In this document: in pieces, positions 25,959 through 34,242 of the stretch
How positions within the stretch are numbered: the first letter of the stretch is position 1
How the letters are laid out: the number at the start of each line of letters is the position of its first letter
Origin: JANYBT01 sp038211475
GTDB lineage: Bacteria > Acidobacteriota > Terriglobia > Terriglobales > Acidobacteriaceae
NCBI GenBank assembly: GCA_038211475.1
Contig: JBBQVN010000005.1
Coordinates: 1-64,000, forward strand
Direction of reading: 5' to 3'
Length of the DNA stretch: 64,000 nucleotides
Position numbers and translations under genes: made by a program
The notes under the pieces: generated by a model
Database searches by the model: none
Told to the model about the DNA's origin: nothing
Seen by the model: only the letters and a program-made list of their open reading frames with translations

Positions 25959-27527
25959 TTATTTATTACCCAGCAACCCGAATGCGACCACGCTGTTCGT
26001 CGTGCCTATGTAGACTTTGCCGTTGACGATCATTGGCGTCGCAAAATGCGCCGCCGTGCCGAAGTTGTCGCGGGATCCCGAGGCCTGGTTTGAGTTATAG
26101 AGCTCACGGGAAATATTGGAGGCGTTATAGGCGTGCAGGACAGACGTATTTTGGTGCTCGATGGCCCACACGATGCCATCGCCGCCTCCATTGGCAGAGA
26201 CGCCGGGCGTGGTACCGGGATAGGTGAACGAGGTCGCACTTTGGTAGAGCGGCGTAGTGGAGAGCTTAGCATTGGTGAATTTGAACTGCATGAGCTTGCT
26301 GCTCTGCGGTCCGAAATAGACGTAATGGCTGAAATAGGCGGGCACGGACCAGCAGCCCGCGCCCAGTGCGCCATCAATCTCCTGATAGATGCTGTTGCCG
26401 CTTGAGTTGAACTTTCCCATGTTGTTGCGGTCTACGATGTAGATGTTTCCATCTTTTCCCGCCCCGATCGCAAGGAGGTGGCTGACGCCGCCGGAGTCTA
26501 CCTGGGGCAAAGGTATAATCGCTCCTCCCGAGCCTAGATCCTGGTCGTGATTCGATTGGGAGACTGTGTTGAATGTGGCGAAATAGTCTTTCACCGTTAG
26601 GCTCGGCGTGAGTTTGAGGAAAGCATTGCCATAGTCTGCCAGAGACGGGAAACCCTTGGAATCGAGCGTAGTATCAAAGGTGCCGTTTGCGTCGAGGAAG
26701 AAGATGTTCGAGCCATCGGAGGCCAGGCCGCCCCCGGACTGCCAAATAGCGCCTTCGCTGCCGTTGGGCGTTACATTCAACACGTAAGTCTGCGCGAGTG
26801 TGCTCTCGTCATAGGCCATAACCCATCCGGTATAGGGCTGAATGTCGCAGTGCGAGGTCCAAGCTAGATAGATATTGCCGTTGAGCAGCAACAGCCCCGC
26901 ACGTTCAGCATATTGCTTCGGATCGAAGGTGACGGAGCCAAGCCGACTCCCCGCTCCGCGCCCTGAAAAGGAGGCGGTGACTGTGACCGGCCCGCCGAAC
27001 TCTTCCGCGCCCGTGGTCACGTCCAGGGCATGTAGGCGCTGATAATAGTTGCCGAGAGAATCTTTGCTCATCGCAACCACGTAAATTGTTCCGTGCGGGC
27101 CCTTGGCACGATCAATTACGGGAGTCGAGGTGATACCGATGGTAGGGCCGATCTGGCCACACTTGCGGGTGTCCGAGGCGCTTTCGCCCGAGAGCAGGGC
27201 TGGCGTCTTCCACAGTTGCGTGCCGTTGTCAGCGTCAAAAGCATAAACACTGTCATTCTCGGTTACTGCGAACAGCACATTGTGGGTGTCGCCCGCGATT
27301 GTAAGGCCAGAAAGATAGAGCGGCTCTCCATCCACCGTGCTGTCGACGGGCATGGTGAAAAGCTTGCCGAATTGAGTGGAATTCACCTTGGGCTGGGTGA
27401 GAACGGTCTCCGCCAGGTTCTGGCCCGTACGGTTCACACTGTTATGAAACGTCGTGACATCGGTAGCAAAGGCGGAATTCGCGGCAAGCAAGATATACCC
27501 GGTGAACAGCAAGCTCAGGCTCTTCAC
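25959..27527 (-). CDS. Secreted PQQ-like beta-propeller repeat protein
   Basis: 522 residues from GTG 27527, which has GGGGGTGA upstream; the longer frame to 27644 is rejected. A signal peptide ('VKSLSLLFTGYILLAANSAF') is followed by blade-like repeats with PQQ-type wording: 'NVLFAVTENDSVYAFDADNG', 'TQLWKTPAL', 'GKDGNIYIVDRNNMGKFN', 'PMIVNGKVYIGTTNSVVAFG'. A Cys pair in the mature part may form a disulphide. Members of this acidobacterial family are exported and of unknown role; cofactor binding is not established. A decayed relative with the same N-terminal wording lies at 38.7-39.6 kb. Confidence 0.85.
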   Translation of the reverse strand: MKSLSLLFTGYILLAANSAFATDVTTFHNSVNRTGQNLAETVLTQPKVNSTQFGKLFTMPVDSTVDGEPLYLSGLTIAGDTHNVLFAVTENDSVYAFDADNGTQLWKTPALLSGESASDTRKCGQIGPTIGITSTPVIDRAKGPHGTIYVVAMSKDSLGNYYQRLHALDVTTGAEEFGGPVTVTASFSGRGAGSRLGSVTFDPKQYAERAGLLLLNGNIYLAWTSHCDIQPYTGWVMAYDESTLAQTYVLNVTPNGSEGAIWQSGGGLASDGSNIFFLDANGTFDTTLDSKGFPSLADYGNAFLKLTPSLTVKDYFATFNTVSQSNHDQDLGSGGAIIPLPQVDSGGVSHLLAIGAGKDGNIYIVDRNNMGKFNSSGNSIYQEIDGALGAGCWSVPAYFSHYVYFGPQSSKLMQFKFTNAKLSTTPLYQSATSFTYPGTTPGVSANGGGDGIVWAIEHQNTSVLHAYNASNISRELYNSNQASGSRDNFGTAAHFATPMIVNGKVYIGTTNSVVAFGLLGNK

Positions 27528-28240
27528 AAAATCACCCCCGGCTCGAACTTTTGCGAATGGGAGGCTCTGGCTTCGAGGTGGTGCGACTCCAAGCGCATCC
27601 ACTCGAAATCCGGCGTCCATTTCGCCCCTAAAAATCTCACTCACTATACCGTAGGGCGGTTTTTTGGGTCAACAAAATTGAGCCGCTAACTTAGGTCGGT
27701 AGTGTCCTAATTTGAAACCCTCAAACATTGATGCAGATTGAAGTGTGCTGCGAATCCACTCTGAAACCGTCTTGTCGCTGGCCTTGGCTGGACCGTTCCT
27801 GTGGCGGGCACTTCGGAGAGATGGTGCGCTCGTCCCAAATTTCCGCCATTCTGCACAGGTTGGCGACTTTGCGGCCCACTGTCAGGTCATAGGAGAAATA
27901 ATACCGTGCGACTATCGAGGAAACATTTGCCAGACTTGTCGAGATTACCAAATGTCAAGAGATCATAAATTGATGAGGAGTCTTTTCCTCGGTTTCTTGC
28001 CGTACTGCAAGCCCTATGAAAGTCAAATGGTTCGACGCATCGTCGCTTTTGTGTTCGCGTTGCATTCGCCAAATGCCAGTGGGTGAAACCGGGCTGCCGA
28101 TTTGACCTGCAGAGAAACGGTCATGAAAGCTTGGTCCGGGCGCATCGGCACGACACTTCTCCAGTCCGGTTCATCACAAAAAATGCGGAATTGCGCCGAT
28201 TTCCAGCGAAGCTCCGTCCCCGACACACTGTGTAGTTTGA
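27528..28240. other. Intergenic, no supported gene
   Basis: About 710 bp. Open frames are short and of unlikely composition. The stretch leads into the IS and pentapeptide debris at 28.2-28.85 kb and may itself be decayed sequence. Confidence 0.45.
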
Positions 28241-28610
28241 CTAACGAGGATCCGCTTCGGCTTTTTTCTCGTCCAAGTGCAGGAAGTCGGCTGGACGAAG
28301 ACCGAACCCGAGAGAAGACGCTTCTTGTCTCCAGAGCGCAGCCCGAACTGGCTCAGGCATCGCCGATTTGACCTCCGATGGCAACTGAGTAAGGCGATTG
28401 ATCAGTGCCATCGCAACTTGGCCCCAAGTCAGGCCCGTAACCTCGCTTAGGTTCACCTCTTGCATTCGAGCTCTTTCCGGAGACGCTGAGCCTAGGTCCG
28501 CCCCGTGTACTACAGCCCCGCGGTCTGCATTCTCCAGGAAGGCACTTTTGAAGATGGCCCCACGAAGGTCAGCGCTGCGCAGGAGCACTCCTTCGAGGTG
28601 GGACTCGCCA
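28241..28610 (-). pseudogene. Fragment of a pentapeptide-repeat protein
   Basis: In the minus frame ending at 28241 the translation shows pentapeptide-repeat wording: 'LEGVLLRSADLRGAIFKSAF', 'NADRGAVVHGADLGSAS', 'RMQEVNLSEVTGLTWGQV', with the A(D/N)L(R/x)x pattern. The N-terminus is missing. At about 28610 the frame runs into the opposite strand of a transposase remnant, so an insertion probably truncated the gene. Confidence 0.6.
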
Positions 28611-28850
28611 GGCGGCAGCGAGTTCGCCGCCGAGTTCGAACAAGCCTGCCAGCAACGCGGACTGCTGCTGTTCGTCCTGCCGCCCCGCTCCCCCAAACTC
28701 AATGGCGCGGTCGAACGCGCTAACCGCACTCACATCTAGGAGTTCTACCAGGTCCTATTCGCTGCGCCTCAACACCCTCAACCGCGAGCCCTCGGCTACT
28801 TAACTCCCCAGCAATTCCTCGATCTCAACCCATCCCAACGAAAGGGATGA
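28611..28850 (+). pseudogene. Remnant of an IS481-like transposase/integrase C-terminus
   Basis: The plus frame reads 'EFAAEFEQACQQRGLLLFVL', 'PPRSPKLNGAVERANRTH', an in-frame TAG, then 'EFYQVLF' and 'LGYLTPQQFLDLNP' to a TGA at 28848. This is the DDE-integrase region around the catalytic Glu ('NGAVERANRTH') of IS481/IS3-type enzymes. The N-terminal two thirds are absent, so it is inactive. Confidence 0.75.
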
Positions 28851-28938
28851 AATGTGTCACTCATCCACTGGACGAGTACAAACTTGTGACTGTCCGGGCA
28901 CAATCGGGTAAGATTCAACTCTCCGTCTGGAGCGATTG

Positions 28939-30462
28939 GTGCCGACACCTAAACCACACGCGGCGAGCCGCATCGGTGAGCACCCGTGGGGGGCGCGCTC
29001 GATTGGTTTGGTGGCGCTGTTTGTGGTCATCGGGACCGGGCTGGGGCTGTTCCTGAAGTTTGCCGAAGAGGTCTCGGACTACGGGTATCCGGTGGCGATC
29101 GGGCTGCTGGTCATGGGGCCGGTGGGCGTCATGATCCTGGTGCGGGCGATTCGGCAGGGGCTGGTGCTGGCCGGCAAGCTGCGGAAGAACTGGACGTGGT
29201 GGCATCCGCTGTGGTTCCTGATGTTCTTCAGCATGCTGGTGTTCCGCACCCGGGGGGTGCAGGAACTGAACGCGAATCCGCTGGACCCGGCGGGCCTGGC
29301 GCGCGTGATTTCAGAAGGCGTGGTGGACATCATCCTGGTATTGCGACTGGTGACGCGCAAGCCCTTCTGGTTGCCGGCCATGTTTCGCGGCGTAGTGGGC
29401 GCGATGGGCTTTTTCGCACTGACGAACGTGGTTTCGACGGCATGGGCCTACGTTCCGCTGTGGACGGCCTACCGCTCGATCGAGTTTTTCTTCGACGTCG
29501 CACTGCTGGCGGCGATCGTGGCCGGAGCCGAATCGTGGATCACGTTTGAAAACCTGCTGAACTGGACCATCACGTTCTACGGAATGTCGATGGCAACGGT
29601 GTGGATAGGCATGATCCTGAGCCCGACGCAAGCCTTCGATGGCGGGGGCGGAGGACGGCTGCAGGGCATCTTCCCGGAAGAGGCGTCGAACGCCGTGGGG
29701 TCGTCAGGGGCGACCATTGCGATTATCGCGCTGTGCCGGCTGTTCCCACTTTCAGGCCGGGTGCGGAACCGGGCGTGGTACGTGCTGATGCTGCTGTTGG
29801 GCATGATTTCGCTGTTGTTGTCGCGGACGCGGAGCGTGGAAGGAGCGCTGGTGCCGGCGGTTGCGGTGGTCGTGCTGCTGACGCCCCAGTTGCGCAAGAT
29901 CGGGCTGTGGGGCGCGGCGGTGGGCGGTCCGGTGCTTGCCACCGGGCTGCTGCTTTACGCAGACCAGTCGCGGAGCATGACCAATAAATTTCTGACCTAC
30001 TTCAACCGTGAGCAATCATCGAACGCGATTGAAACCATGAGCGGGCGCACGGACTGGTGGGCATTCGGATTCCATAAGCTGGCCGCGCATCCATTGACCG
30101 GGCTGGGCGCCTACCAGGGGCGTTTTGCTGTGCTCGACAAATTGGGCGTGGGGTCGTCGGCCATGATGCACAGTGACTGGGTGGAAATTGCGATCGGGAC
30201 CAGTTTCTGGGGAATCATTCCTTTTGCGCTGGCGCTGATCTGGACTTGGTACTACCTGCTGAGGTGCGCTCGCGATCCGCGCTTCGACGTGGAACAGCGG
30301 CAACTTGCGGTTGAACTGATCGGAATCCTCGCCATGCTGACGCCGCACTCGTTCTTCAATAATGAGCTGGCCTGGCACATTCCGCTGTTGTACTTCACCA
30401 TGCTGGGTTTCGCCGAGTGCATCCGGCGAACGTTGCGCGCCCGAAAGGCCCAGAACATTTAA
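28939..30462 (+). CDS. O-antigen ligase/polymerase-like membrane protein (Wzy_C family)
   Basis: About 507 residues from GTG 28939 (GGAG six bases upstream; a TTG one codon earlier is possible). It has around 11-12 hydrophobic segments. The large central loop contains 'EEASNAVGSSGATIAIIALC' and the conserved Wzy_C area 'SMTNKFLTYFNREQSSNAIE' / 'MSGRTDWWAFGFHKLAAHPL'. This family joins lipid-linked glycan to an acceptor or polymerises repeat units at the outer face of the inner membrane. It converges on, and overlaps by four bases, the glycosyltransferase at the end of the six-gene glycan operon, so it most likely serves the same polymer. The first residues are basic and the operon-distal location is typical. 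Confidence 0.88.
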   Translation: MPTPKPHAASRIGEHPWGARSIGLVALFVVIGTGLGLFLKFAEEVSDYGYPVAIGLLVMGPVGVMILVRAIRQGLVLAGKLRKNWTWWHPLWFLMFFSMLVFRTRGVQELNANPLDPAGLARVISEGVVDIILVLRLVTRKPFWLPAMFRGVVGAMGFFALTNVVSTAWAYVPLWTAYRSIEFFFDVALLAAIVAGAESWITFENLLNWTITFYGMSMATVWIGMILSPTQAFDGGGGGRLQGIFPEEASNAVGSSGATIAIIALCRLFPLSGRVRNRAWYVLMLLLGMISLLLSRTRSVEGALVPAVAVVVLLTPQLRKIGLWGAAVGGPVLATGLLLYADQSRSMTNKFLTYFNREQSSNAIETMSGRTDWWAFGFHKLAAHPLTGLGAYQGRFAVLDKLGVGSSAMMHSDWVEIAIGTSFWGIIPFALALIWTWYYLLRCARDPRFDVEQRQLAVELIGILAMLTPHSFFNNELAWHIPLLYFTMLGFAECIRRTLRARKAQNI

Positions 30463-31655
30463 GAAGCGTTGAAGGGCCGACGTTCTGCACCCGCCGAAAT
30501 TGCTTCCCGATAAATGCTCATGAGTGCGCGGTAGTTGGTGGCATCGCTGAAATGCGTCTCGTAGACGCGACGCGCGGCAGCACCCATCTCGGCCATGCGA
30601 TCGCCATGGGCCACGGCCCAGGAGACCTTTTCCGCCAGATCGTCGGGGTCCCCTGCCTGGAAGTGGAGACCGGTGACGCCATCTTCAATGACCTCAGCCA
30701 TGGTGCCGAGACGGCTGGCGATGACGGGCAAACCATTCGAAAAGGCCTCGGCGATCACCATGGGGAAGCCCTCGATATATTCGGACGGCATGACGAGGAA
30801 GCGTGCCAGTCTCATCGCGGGCCCGACCTCGGTATGAGGCCTATGCCCCCGCAGACTGACCCGCCGACCGAGGTCGGGGGAGAGAGAAAGTTGCAAGGGT
30901 CCTCCGCCAAGGATGCTGAGCGGATAATCGATGCGCTCCCATGCTGTGACGAGGGTTTGCAGTCCTTTTTCAGGGCTTAGCCGCCCTACGAATAACGCTC
31001 CGTGGCGGGAACTGGCAGGCGGGGGGCCGGGATCAAACATGAAGTTGGGTTTGACCACGATGCGCTCTGGCGGCAGTCCGGCGGCGATGAACTTGCGACG
31101 AGACGATTCGGACAAGGCAATAAAACACCCCACGCGATGTTGCAGAGTTCCCGCACGGCGCTGAAGATGGAGTGCGCGAGCAGTGATGAGTGAGCCGGCG
31201 AAGGAGTCGCGGTAGCACCGATGCCAGGCGCCCCAGTAGGAAGATCCGCCGACACACAGTTCGCAAATGCGGCCGTTCCGGAATAGGTAGGCATTGATGC
31301 AGCAGACAGACCGGAAATCGTGCAGGGTTTGTACGATGGGCACGCCGGCTTCCGCCGCGGCATCGTACGCGGACACGGTAATCCGCGGAAACAGATTGTG
31401 GCAGTGCATGACATGGGGCCGAAACCCAGCGATATGCCGGGCTAGTTGGGCCTTCGATTCCCGGCTGTAGGTCAGGTTCAGGGCGGTGTGGATATAGCTG
31501 CCAACACCGGTCAAATCCTTGTTGTGCACCGCATACGAGGACACTTCGTGACCCTTGGCTGAGAGCAGGGATGACTCGTTGGCAACCACGACGTCGTCAC
31601 CACCGAAGCCGATGTAATGATTCTGGACAATGAGAATGCGCAAGGAGTCAGACAT
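30459..31655 (-). CDS. Glycosyltransferase family 4
   Basis: 398 residues, GT-B fold. The N-terminal domain shows 'NHYIGFGGDDVVVANES' and 'HVMHCHNLFPRITVSAYDA'. The C-terminal GT1/GT4 donor domain shows 'GRLSPEKGLQTLVTAWERI', 'EYIEGFPMVIAEAFSNGLPV' (E-x7-E-like) and 'VTGLHFQAGDPDDLAEKV'. It transfers a sugar from a nucleotide-sugar donor in the cytoplasm; donor and acceptor are unknown. Its ATG (31655) directly abuts the TAG of the preceding SDR gene, so translation is coupled. It is the last gene of the operon. Confidence 0.93.
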   Translation of the reverse strand: MSDSLRILIVQNHYIGFGGDDVVVANESSLLSAKGHEVSSYAVHNKDLTGVGSYIHTALNLTYSRESKAQLARHIAGFRPHVMHCHNLFPRITVSAYDAAAEAGVPIVQTLHDFRSVCCINAYLFRNGRICELCVGGSSYWGAWHRCYRDSFAGSLITARALHLQRRAGTLQHRVGCFIALSESSRRKFIAAGLPPERIVVKPNFMFDPGPPPASSRHGALFVGRLSPEKGLQTLVTAWERIDYPLSILGGGPLQLSLSPDLGRRVSLRGHRPHTEVGPAMRLARFLVMPSEYIEGFPMVIAEAFSNGLPVIASRLGTMAEVIEDGVTGLHFQAGDPDDLAEKVSWAVAHGDRMAEMGAAARRVYETHFSDATNYRALMSIYREAISAGAERRPFNAS

Positions 31656-32738
31656 CTAGGGCCGCGTTATCGCCGGGCGGTCGGAAGCTCCGCGGTTCGT
31701 GGCAGCGCGCTGACCTTGCTCTTCGCCGATGAGTTCGCTCAGACCTTGATCGAGGGAAAACTTGGGGCTGAAATCGAGGAGCGCAACCGCATTCTGAATG
31801 TCGTAGAGCGGACCTCCGAGCAGAATGGACCCGTGGCTGGACCGTGCTCGGTAAGCTCCGAAACGCGAGTCGAGCGGCGCTGGCCCAGAGTTCGCAGCAG
31901 CCCTGCGCAAGGACATCGCTGCGCGAAGAACAAATTCCGGAATCGGCACCTTCACGCCGCGCGCTTTCTTGCCGGCGAGCCTGGAGTAGATTGACGCCAG
32001 CTCCGGTAACGATGTTCCGCGGCTGGATGCAAGGTTGAAGATGGCGCCATCCATGTTTGGGCGTTCGCCGGCAGCGCAAAGCCCCTCAACGACATCCGAG
32101 ACGTGGACGAGGCTGAAGCTGCGGCCCCGCAGCCCGGCAACCGGAAGAAGCGGTAATTGGGCGAGTCGCAGCAGTTTTTTCGAGTATCCGGTGCGGTCGA
32201 AGGTGCCGAAGATCTGGCACGGCCGCGCGATTACGAGTTCCAGCCGTCCGCGACAGATTTCGGTTGCGACGATTTCGGCCATTGCCTTACTCCGGCCATA
32301 GGTGGTCTCGCCGCCAATGGGGTCAGCGTGAGATACCACGTCGGGTAGTGGCGCTTTGTAAACCGCGACCGAACTTACCAAGACGAGCCGCCGCACTCTG
32401 GAGCGCACGCAGGCCTGTGCGACGTTGCGGGTTCCGTTCACATTGGTGTCCCACATGGGAATGTCGCTGCCGGCCCCCGGGACCATCGCGGCCGCGTGAT
32501 AGACGGTTTCTACGCCGGCCATGGCCGCTTCGAGCAAAGGCTCATCTTTGATGTCGCCCTGGGAGTGGTCGACGTAGGTGTGCTCGACGTGATTGTGCAC
32601 GACGGGGTTTTCGACCTGGGGCGAGAGGTCACCTCGGCGGGCGCGGGAGAAAGTCCGCACGGAACGGCCTTGTAGCAGCAGCCGCTGCACGAGGTGGCGC
32701 CCCAGGAACCCAGACGCTCCGGTGACGAGGTTAGTCAT
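31656..32738 (-). CDS. NAD-dependent epimerase/dehydratase (extended SDR)
   Basis: 360 residues from ATG 32738; a longer frame to 32792 overlaps the previous gene and is not needed. The Rossmann motif is 'VTGASGFLGRHLVQRLL' (GxxGxxG near residues 6-12) and the active-site Tyr-Lys pair is 'TYGRSKAMAE', with the catalytic Ser in 'VLVSSVAVY'. The enzyme probably converts a nucleotide sugar by epimerisation, dehydration or reduction. It lies seven bases after the second radical SAM gene and is coupled to the glycosyltransferase, so a sugar substrate is likely. Confidence 0.92.
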   Translation of the reverse strand: MTNLVTGASGFLGRHLVQRLLLQGRSVRTFSRARRGDLSPQVENPVVHNHVEHTYVDHSQGDIKDEPLLEAAMAGVETVYHAAAMVPGAGSDIPMWDTNVNGTRNVAQACVRSRVRRLVLVSSVAVYKAPLPDVVSHADPIGGETTYGRSKAMAEIVATEICRGRLELVIARPCQIFGTFDRTGYSKKLLRLAQLPLLPVAGLRGRSFSLVHVSDVVEGLCAAGERPNMDGAIFNLASSRGTSLPELASIYSRLAGKKARGVKVPIPEFVLRAAMSLRRAAANSGPAPLDSRFGAYRARSSHGSILLGGPLYDIQNAVALLDFSPKFSLDQGLSELIGEEQGQRAATNRGASDRPAITRP

Positions 32739-32745
32739 GGGGCTT

Positions 32746-34242
32746 CTACCGGCTCGCGCCCATCGCTTCCTTAGCGGCATGCACGAGCGCATGCGGGTAC
32801 TTGAGCACCAGGCGGGTATTGTAAGTGAAATCGCGGGCGGCGGTCAGGGTGCGCCATCCGAAAATGCCCATGCGCTGCCAGCAGTAGCGCTCGTAGAGTT
32901 CGCGAACTTGCTCAGGATTGAAATCGTCGGTGGTCACCTGGTTGTGTTTGGTCTGAAGCTTGCCTTTGAAGAAACCCATTTTGAGAATGCGCGTGTAGAT
33001 GGGCGTTCCGGGAATGGGGATCAAGACCTGGAGAAAGGGAGTGACACCGTAGCGGCGATACCGATCGAGCGCGAAAGCGATGGTGGTTCGCATCTCGTCG
33101 AGGGTCTCGCCCGGAAAGCCGATGATATAGAAGGCGTGCAGGCGAAGGTTAAATTCATGACACCAGCGGATCATTTCCTCAACCCGATCAAGGTCGAGCT
33201 TCTTTTTTACGATGTCGTTCAAGACCCGGGGCACGGCAGATTCGATCGCGACGGTCAGGAATTCGCAGCCTGATTCCTTGGCTTTTTTGATACGCTCACG
33301 CGTCCAGGAGTCACCGCGCACTCCGTTGGGGGTGTCCCAGCCGATGCGCGGACGAATTGCCGATACCACCTTGATGATCTCGTCATAACGCTCCGGCAAG
33401 TGGGTGAAGTTGTCATCTTCGAAATGGATGAAGTCGACGCCGTACTGATTGACGAGATGGTGGATGTGGTTGCGTATGGCCTCAATGGAATGAGAGCGAT
33501 ACTTGTACCCCATGGTCGTGTGGATCGAGCAGAACGTGCAGACGTGGGGACAGCCACGACTGGTGATCATGGTGATGGGGCGCTTTCCCCATTCCCGATA
33601 GCGCGGGGAAAAACCCCGGCGAGCTAAATCGAAATACGCTTCCAGGTTGATCAGGTCATATGCCGGCAGGGGCATGAGGTCAAGATCGGTGATGAAACGT
33701 ATCGGCCATTTCTGGTCGGCGGGAAGACCGACCACCTCATGTTTTGTGACGATGCCTTCACCGGCAGGAATTTGGCCGGCGAGCAGGGATCCGATCAGAC
33801 TCGAGAACCGCTCCTCGCCCTCACCCAGAATGACGTAATCAATGGAAGGGCGTGCCAGGGCTTCTTGGGGAAAGACCGTGACATGAGGACCACCAATGAC
33901 GACGATGGTTTCCGGGAGCGCGGCCTTAACGAGATCGGCCAAGGCATAAGCCCGCTCGATCTGAGCGGTGAACATGTTCGAAATGCCGACCACATCAGGT
34001 TTTTCGGCGATGACCCGTTTCACGGATTCGCTGTCAGTGTCGCCGAAAATTGTATCTCCCTGCTCGTTGACCGTGGAGATGGCCGACACCCTGGCGTCAT
34101 AAATCTTGATGTCGCACGGCAGGCCGCTGCTGCGGAGATGGCCGGCGATCATGAGCAGCCCCAAGGGCGGGCCGACCATTGGCCGCGCCTTCAGCCCCTG
34201 GAAGATGACCTTCTGGTTGGGATGGCAGAGCAAGACTTTCAT
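32746..34242 (-). CDS. B12-binding-type radical SAM protein (second of a pair)
   Basis: 498 residues. Residues about 1-170 resemble the cobalamin-binding alpha/beta domain of BchE/HpnP-like enzymes ('GPPLGLLMIAGHLRSSG', 'DVVGISNMFTAQIERAYALA', 'ETIVVIGGPHVTVFPQEAL', 'IDYVILGEGEERF'). The radical SAM domain carries the 4Fe-4S ligands Cys231, Cys235 and Cys238 in 'TSRGCPHVCTFCSIH', then 'VDFIHFEDDNFTH' and 'LHAFYIIGFPGET'. Such enzymes methylate or rearrange unactivated carbons. Its ATG abuts the TAA of the first radical SAM gene. The substrate is unknown; a lipid carrier or sugar is the natural guess from the operon. Confidence 0.9.
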   Translation of the reverse strand: MKVLLCHPNQKVIFQGLKARPMVGPPLGLLMIAGHLRSSGLPCDIKIYDARVSAISTVNEQGDTIFGDTDSESVKRVIAEKPDVVGISNMFTAQIERAYALADLVKAALPETIVVIGGPHVTVFPQEALARPSIDYVILGEGEERFSSLIGSLLAGQIPAGEGIVTKHEVVGLPADQKWPIRFITDLDLMPLPAYDLINLEAYFDLARRGFSPRYREWGKRPITMITSRGCPHVCTFCSIHTTMGYKYRSHSIEAIRNHIHHLVNQYGVDFIHFEDDNFTHLPERYDEIIKVVSAIRPRIGWDTPNGVRGDSWTRERIKKAKESGCEFLTVAIESAVPRVLNDIVKKKLDLDRVEEMIRWCHEFNLRLHAFYIIGFPGETLDEMRTTIAFALDRYRRYGVTPFLQVLIPIPGTPIYTRILKMGFFKGKLQTKHNQVTTDDFNPEQVRELYERYCWQRMGIFGWRTLTAARDFTYNTRLVLKYPHALVHAAKEAMGASR

